Assembly (NCBI RefSeq): GCF_008386585.1
Contig: NZ_VUOB01000057.1
Location: 1-57,020, forward strand
Direction of reading: 5' to 3'
Source of the DNA: Solihabitans fulvus
GTDB lineage: Bacteria; Actinomycetota; Actinomycetes; Mycobacteriales; Pseudonocardiaceae
DNA length: 57,020 bases
Shown here: positions 53,271 through 57,020 of the stretch, in pieces
Position numbering within the stretch: position 1 is the first letter of the stretch
Layout: each line of letters starts with the position of its first letter
Notes under the pieces: model-generated
Database searches by the model: none
Seen by the model: only the letters and a program-made list of their open reading frames with translations
What the model was told of the DNA's origin: nothing
Position numbers and translations under genes: made by a program

Positions 53271-53913
53271 TGCGCTCCTTGGTCGGTTAGGGCGTGGAGG
53301 ACTGTTCCGGTGACTGCACCGAAAATGTGTTCACAACGCCCCCGTCAACCATCGAAACGCGGGATAAAGCAACCGCATTGAGAGGGTGGGCGGAACGGCA
53401 CAGATTAGGTGAAATCCCCCAGCGTCAAACTCCAACGTTGAGGCAATAACAGCATCGGGGTCCGACGTGTACACACCGCCGAAAGGGTGAACTTTCCACA
53501 GGGTGGACGCGGCTTGACCTGGTCTGGTAAAAGGTGGCCGATTGCGGTCTTTGTGCCCCCTGGCCTGGGCTTAACAAATGCCAAACACAGGGCTCAACAG
53601 CCGATGCTAGTTCCGCCGAATGCTGCGAACGGTGTACGGCAGAATGGTTATTTGACTGCTCTCTCCGGGCGCATCGTGTCGGTATCGACCTGGTCTGCCG
53701 TGATTGCTCTGGCCGGCCAGCCGCCGCCGGCCGTGCAATGGGGTTCCGCGCTGCGCCGAATGGCGGTAAACACTGTGCTTACATATATGTACGCGAAACG
53801 TCTGCTCCGGTGGGAAATATCAACACGACACTGAGGCGGCGGGCGGGGCGGCTGATATACGGTCATTGGTGTCGTGTGTGCCGCGCACGAGCGGGCTGCC
53901 TGGGGGTTCTTCC
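53271..53913. other. 643-bp intergenic region between divergent operon and cysC
   Basis: I see no real gene: open frames here (plus 53487-53834 and 53534-53917; minus 53648-53866) lack ribosome sites and family content. The DNA is less GC-rich than its surroundings. It contains a perfect 12-bp palindrome at 53780-53791 and a TTGACG on the minus strand (53348-53343) that could belong to the operon promoter, although no good -10 element stands at 16-18 bp. Confidence 0.5.
53780..53791. promoter_or_regulatory. Perfect AT-rich palindrome TACATATATGTA
   Basis: A 12-bp perfect palindrome in otherwise GC-rich DNA, 122 bp upstream of the APS kinase start. It could be an operator or contain a -10-like element for the plus strand (CATATAT region). 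Binding protein unknown. Confidence 0.35.
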
Positions 53914-54504
53914 ATGAGCGGAAATGGGTTCCACGCCGAACTGTCGGACACCGGGGTGACGGTGTGGCTCACCGGCCTGCCCAGCTCGGGCAAGAGCACG
54001 ATCGCGCAGCACGCCGCGGCGGCCCTGGTCGAACAGGGGCGGCGCGTGCAGATCCTCGACGGTGATGAGCTGCGCAAGAACCTGTGCGCCGATCTCGGCT
54101 TCTCTCGCGCGGACCGGGAGACCAACGTGCGCAGGGTGGGGTGCGTCGCCGAACTGCTGGCGCGCAACGGCGTCGTCGTGCTGGTGCCGGTGATCGCGCC
54201 GTACGAGCAGAGCAGGCAGGCGGTGCGCGCGCTGCACGAGGCCGCCGGCACGCGCTACCTCGAGGCGTATGTCGCGACGCCGGTGGCGGTGTGCGCGGAG
54301 CGCGATGTCAAGGGCCTGTACGCCCGTCAGCGGGCCGGCGAGATCAGCGGCCTGACCGGCGTCGACGACCCGTACGAGGCGCCGAGGCGCCCGGACATCC
54401 TGATCGACACCACCGGCCGCGCCGTGGCCGACTCGGCCCGCCTGCTGCTGGACGGCCTGTCGGCCGGCGTCGAGACGGCCGCGGCCCGCAACGGCAGCCG
54501 GTAG
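53914..54504 (+). CDS. cysC: Adenylylsulfate (APS) kinase
   Basis: A 196-aa APS kinase that phosphorylates APS to PAPS. The Walker A is LTGLPSSGKST, followed by ILDGDELRKNL, GFSRADRETNVRRVG and the lid segment DVKGLYARQRAGEI. Full length for the family. GGGGG upstream of ATG 53914 may act as ribosome site. No sulfate adenylyltransferase (cysN/cysD) is nearby, as expected if the kinase serves secondary metabolism by supplying PAPS to the sulfotransferase at 50087-51184. Confidence 0.94.
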   Translation: MSGNGFHAELSDTGVTVWLTGLPSSGKSTIAQHAAAALVEQGRRVQILDGDELRKNLCADLGFSRADRETNVRRVGCVAELLARNGVVVLVPVIAPYEQSRQAVRALHEAAGTRYLEAYVATPVAVCAERDVKGLYARQRAGEISGLTGVDDPYEAPRRPDILIDTTGRAVADSARLLLDGLSAGVETAAARNGSR

Positions 54505-54532
54505 CCGGCCGCCGCCCAACCGGCGACGCGCG

Positions 54533-55006
54533 TCAGTCCGTCGCCCACGGCCGGAGCTTCTCGGGGTTCCGCACCGCCCAGATGTGCCTGATCCGGTCGT
54601 CGGCGACGTTGAACGCCATCACCAACACGGTGATGCCGTCCTGCCGGGCCACCAGGCCGGGCTCGCCGTTGACCGTGCGCACTCCGATGGTCGGGCCGTC
54701 GGGTGCCCTGCTGGCGAGATCGACGAGGTAGCGGGCGATCCGCTCGCCGCCGTCGATCGGGTGCAGCGCGGCGAGGACGAGGCCGCCGCCGTCGGCGATC
54801 GCGGTGGCGTCGGGGTCGAGGAGGGCGACGAGGGCGTTGATGTCCTTGGCCTCCCACGCCTGTTTGAAGTCTCTGACGATGTCGGCGCGCCGGGTCGCGG
54901 GCGTCGCGGGAGCCTGCGCCGCGCGGACGCGGCGGCGGGCCGACGAGGCCAGCTGGCGGCAGGCGGCTGGTGTGCGGCCGACGATCTCGGCCACGTCCGC
55001 AAAGGG
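54533..55006 (-). pseudogene. 3' half of ECF41/SigJ-like sigma factor with SnoaL-like domain
   Basis: The frame begins in the middle of sigma region 4: FADVAEIVGRTPAACRQLASSARRRV is the ECF41-type recognition helix. About 120 residues of the characteristic C-terminal SnoaL-like domain follow, including DFKQAWEAKDINALVALLDPDA. Region 2 and the start of region 4 are missing, because homology stops at about 55006, where the IS607 element begins. The open frame continues into the element but has no sigma content. The missing 5' part should lie beyond the right edge of the window if this is a simple insertion. Confidence 0.8.
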
Positions 55007-55065
55007 TTTGGAACTGTTCGGCGGTTTGTGAGCGTGTGTGATCGAACGTGTGTTTGAATGAGCGC

Positions 55066-55647
55066 GTGAAGCTGGCCGAGTGGGCGCGGTCGTTCGGGGT
55101 GCACCCGCAGACTGCGTACCGGTGGTTCCGGGAGGACCGGATGCCCGTGCCCGCCCGCCGGTTGCCATCCGGGACGATCGTCGTCGACCTGCCGGACAGC
55201 CCTGGGGGCCGCGCCGTTGTGTACGTCCGGGTGTCCTCGCATGACCGGCGCACCGACCTGGAAGCGCAGGCCGGTCGGGTGACCGCCTGGTGCGCCACGC
55301 AGGGCATCCGCGTGGACGAGGTCGTGTCCGAGGTCGGGTCCGGAGTGAACGGGCGACGCGCCACGCTGGCCCGCCTGCTGGGTGACCCCGAGGTCGCGAC
55401 GATCGTGGTGGAGTATCGGGACCGGGTGGCCCGGTTCGGGGTCGAGCACCTGCACGCCGCGCTCGCCGCGACGGGCCGCCGGATCGTGGTGGTCGACACC
55501 TCGGAGACCATCGACGATCTCGTCGGGGACATGGTGGAGGTGCTGACCTGGATGTGCGCCCGCCTGTACGGGCGGCGCGGAGCCCGCAACCGGGCCATGC
55601 GGGCGATCACCGCGACCAAGCGCGAGCCCGGCGAGGCCGCCGGGTGA
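55066..55647 (+). CDS. tnpA: IS607 serine recombinase TnpA
   Basis: A 193-aa transposase with an N-terminal MerR-like helix-turn-helix (KLAEWARSFGVHPQTAYRWF), then a serine-resolvase catalytic domain with the nucleophile in YVRVSSHDRR and the conserved GSGVNGRR and VVEYRDRVARFG segments. GTG 55066 is chosen to match family N-termini; GTG 55048 is also open. It overlaps tnpB by 4 bp. The frame is intact. Confidence 0.93.
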   Translation: MKLAEWARSFGVHPQTAYRWFREDRMPVPARRLPSGTIVVDLPDSPGGRAVVYVRVSSHDRRTDLEAQAGRVTAWCATQGIRVDEVVSEVGSGVNGRRATLARLLGDPEVATIVVEYRDRVARFGVEHLHAALAATGRRIVVVDTSETIDDLVGDMVEVLTWMCARLYGRRGARNRAMRAITATKREPGEAAG

Positions 55648-56993
55648 CCAGAGTCCTTCAGGCGTACCAGTTCGCGGTGGACCCGACGCCGGCCCAGGAC
55701 GGCGCGCTGCGGTCGCACTGCGGTGGGCAGCGTTACGCCTTCAACTGGGGCGTGGCCCGGGTCAAGGTCAATCTGGCGCAACGCGACGCGGAACGCTCCT
55801 ATGGCATTCCCGACGATCAGCTGACGCCGTCGGTGTCGTGGTCGGCCTACAGCCTGCGCAAGGACTGGAACCGGGCCAAGGACGCTGTCGCGCCGTGGTG
55901 GACCGAGAACTCGAAGGAGGCCTATTCGTCGGGTCTGGCCAACCTCGCCACAGCGCTGAAGAACTGGGCCGACTCCCGCACCGGCAAGCGACATGGCCGC
56001 ATGGTCGGGTTCCCGAGGTTCAAGGGCAAGCGCAACGCCCTATCGTGCCGGTTCACCACTGGCGCGTTCGGTCTGTCCGACGCTGACCGCCGACACGTCA
56101 CGCTGCCCAGGATCGGCCTGGTCCGCACCCACGAGTCCACGCGGAAGCTGGCCCGGCACGTCGAGCACGGCACCGCCCGGATCCGATCGGCGACGGTGTC
56201 GCACCGTCGGGGCCGGTGGTTCGTGTCGTTCTCGGTGGAGATCGACAGGGTCGATCCCGGACCGACCCGACCCGACGCCGTCGTCGGTGTGGACCTGGGC
56301 CTGAAGTCCCTGGCCGTGCTGTCGACCGGCGAGGTCATCGCCAACCCGAAGCATCTGGAGATCGCCCAGCGGGAACTGCGGCGGCGGCAACGGCAAGCCT
56401 CCCGGCGGCAGGGGCCCGACCGGCGCACCAACACCACGCCATCGCGGCGGTGGCGCAAGGCTGCGGCCCAGGTCGCCCGGCTGCACACGGCCGTCGCCCA
56501 TGCTCGGCGGGACGGCCTGCACAAGCTGTCGACTCGCCTGGTGCGCACGTTCGGCGCGATCGTGCTGGAAGACCTCAACGTGGCCGGTATGACCAAGAAC
56601 CGCCGGTTGGCCCGGCGCGTCGCCGGGGTCGGCATGGCCGAACTCCGGCGTCAGGTCGAGTACAAGGCCGCCTGGTCCGGCGTGCGCGTGCATATCGCTG
56701 ACCGGTGGTACCCGAGTTCCAAGACGTGTTCGGCTTGTGGCGCGGTGAAAGCCAAACTGCGTCTGTCCGAGCGTGTGTTTCGGTGCGACCGGTGCGGTTT
56801 CGTGCTGGATCGTGATCTCAACGCCGCTCGCAACCTCGCCACTCTGGTCGAGGCTGTCGGCGGTGATGGCGGCGAGTTGCGTCGTGACAGCCCGAGGGAA
56901 ACCCACGTCAGACCCGCATTGCGCGGGCAGCGGGTACCGCCCCGGGAAGGCCCTTCGGGTCAACGTCGGTGCGGCAACGCACCGGCTGCCTGA
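55644..56993 (+). CDS. tnpB: TnpB RNA-guided nuclease (IS607 type)
   Basis: A 449-aa TnpB with RuvC acids in VGVDLG, IVLEDLNV and LDRDLNAARN, and zinc-finger cysteines in CSACG and CDRCG. It is distinct from the IS1341-type TnpB at 12014, sharing mainly the catalytic motifs. GTG 55644 shares GTGA with the tnpA stop. The C-terminal tail after the third acid is Arg/Pro-rich and may overlap the omega-RNA sequence. It appears intact and possibly active. Confidence 0.93.
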   Translation: MTRVLQAYQFAVDPTPAQDGALRSHCGGQRYAFNWGVARVKVNLAQRDAERSYGIPDDQLTPSVSWSAYSLRKDWNRAKDAVAPWWTENSKEAYSSGLANLATALKNWADSRTGKRHGRMVGFPRFKGKRNALSCRFTTGAFGLSDADRRHVTLPRIGLVRTHESTRKLARHVEHGTARIRSATVSHRRGRWFVSFSVEIDRVDPGPTRPDAVVGVDLGLKSLAVLSTGEVIANPKHLEIAQRELRRRQRQASRRQGPDRRTNTTPSRRWRKAAAQVARLHTAVAHARRDGLHKLSTRLVRTFGAIVLEDLNVAGMTKNRRLARRVAGVGMAELRRQVEYKAAWSGVRVHIADRWYPSSKTCSACGAVKAKLRLSERVFRCDRCGFVLDRDLNAARNLATLVEAVGGDGGELRRDSPRETHVRPALRGQRVPPREGPSGQRRCGNAPAA

Positions 56994-57020
56994 ACACAGT
57001 GGACTCACCTTCACTCACAC

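Larger units (their letters stand above)
55007..57020 (+). mobile_element. IS607-family element (right end probably beyond window)
   Basis: The element carries a serine recombinase and a TnpB in the usual overlapping order. The left end lies at the break in the sigma gene; the first 60 bp contain GTGTG/TTTGA-type repeats of the sort bound by IS607 transposases. IS607 elements insert without target duplication, often between two G residues; the junction reads GGGTTTGG. The right boundary was not identified before base 57020. Confidence 0.8.

Noticed and set aside
53487..53917. Open frames in the cysC upstream region
   Set aside because: No ribosome-binding site, no domain, codon use unlike neighbours; treated as non-coding.

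Overview
The window is high-GC, codon-biased actinobacterial DNA. Gene order, frequent 4-bp start/stop overlaps, GTG/TTG starts, a SARP regulator, a fused ECF sigma/anti-sigma protein and the natural-product enzymes all suit a filamentous actinomycete, most likely Pseudonocardiales (inference; no rRNA or marker gene lies in the window).

Region 1 (1-9.6 kb) is mostly housekeeping: the 3' part of treY and a complete treZ (trehalose from glycogen), an ECF sigma factor fused to a zinc-finger/membrane anti-sigma-like tail, a degenerate GGDEF-like protein, a structured minus-strand transcript with a 12-codon leader frame, and a two-gene sugar-acid pathway (L-arabinonate dehydratase plus a DHDPS-family dehydratase) with a well-formed leaderless promoter. 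Region 2 (9.7-13.3 kb) has an alpha/beta hydrolase, an MFS exporter and an intact IS1341-type TnpB element.

Region 3 (13.3-17.9 kb) is a compact minus-strand cassette: an AurF-type di-iron oxygenase, a class II aaRS-like amino acid:[carrier protein] ligase, AcpS, a carrier protein and an LCM-type methyltransferase. It is divergent from an LLM flavin oxidoreductase across a palindrome-rich intergenic region. It looks like a self-contained pathway that loads an amino acid on a carrier protein and oxidises its nitrogen; I do not recognise this combination.

Region 4 (17.9-41.8 kb) is one long minus-strand operon for a dissociated NRPS: a C-A-T protein, a C-T-TE protein, two free-standing A proteins, a third AMP ligase, three free carrier proteins, two BtrH-like Cys/His/Asp proteins (one fused to a carrier domain), a BtrK-like PLP decarboxylase, a TrpB2-like PLP enzyme, a ProA-like reductase, an SDR, two acyl-CoA dehydrogenase homologues, a type II thioesterase and an Sfp-type PPTase, ending in a SARP regulator. 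TGTGCGC repeats spaced in multiples of 11 bp lie upstream of the first gene and are a plausible SARP operator. A 131-bp tandem duplication at the proA-like/carrier junction has created a 44-aa chimeric frame while keeping translational coupling.

Region 5 (41.8-54.5 kb) has a CGNR regulator, an EntS-like exporter and a seven-gene minus-strand operon: amino acid dehydrogenase, 2-hydroxyacid dehydrogenase, sulfotransferase, a leaderless periplasmic-binding-fold protein, a TPP enzyme, an FAD-linked hydroxyacid oxidase and an aminotransferase. An APS kinase lies opposite it. Together they can make an unusual amino acid and supply PAPS for a sulfo transfer; regions 4 and 5 plausibly form one gene cluster for a sulfated, or sulfate-activated and cyclised, small peptide.

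Region 6 (54.5-57.0 kb) is an IS607-type element (serine recombinase plus TnpB) abutting the 3' half of an ECF41/SigJ-like sigma gene with a SnoaL-like tail, which it appears to have broken.
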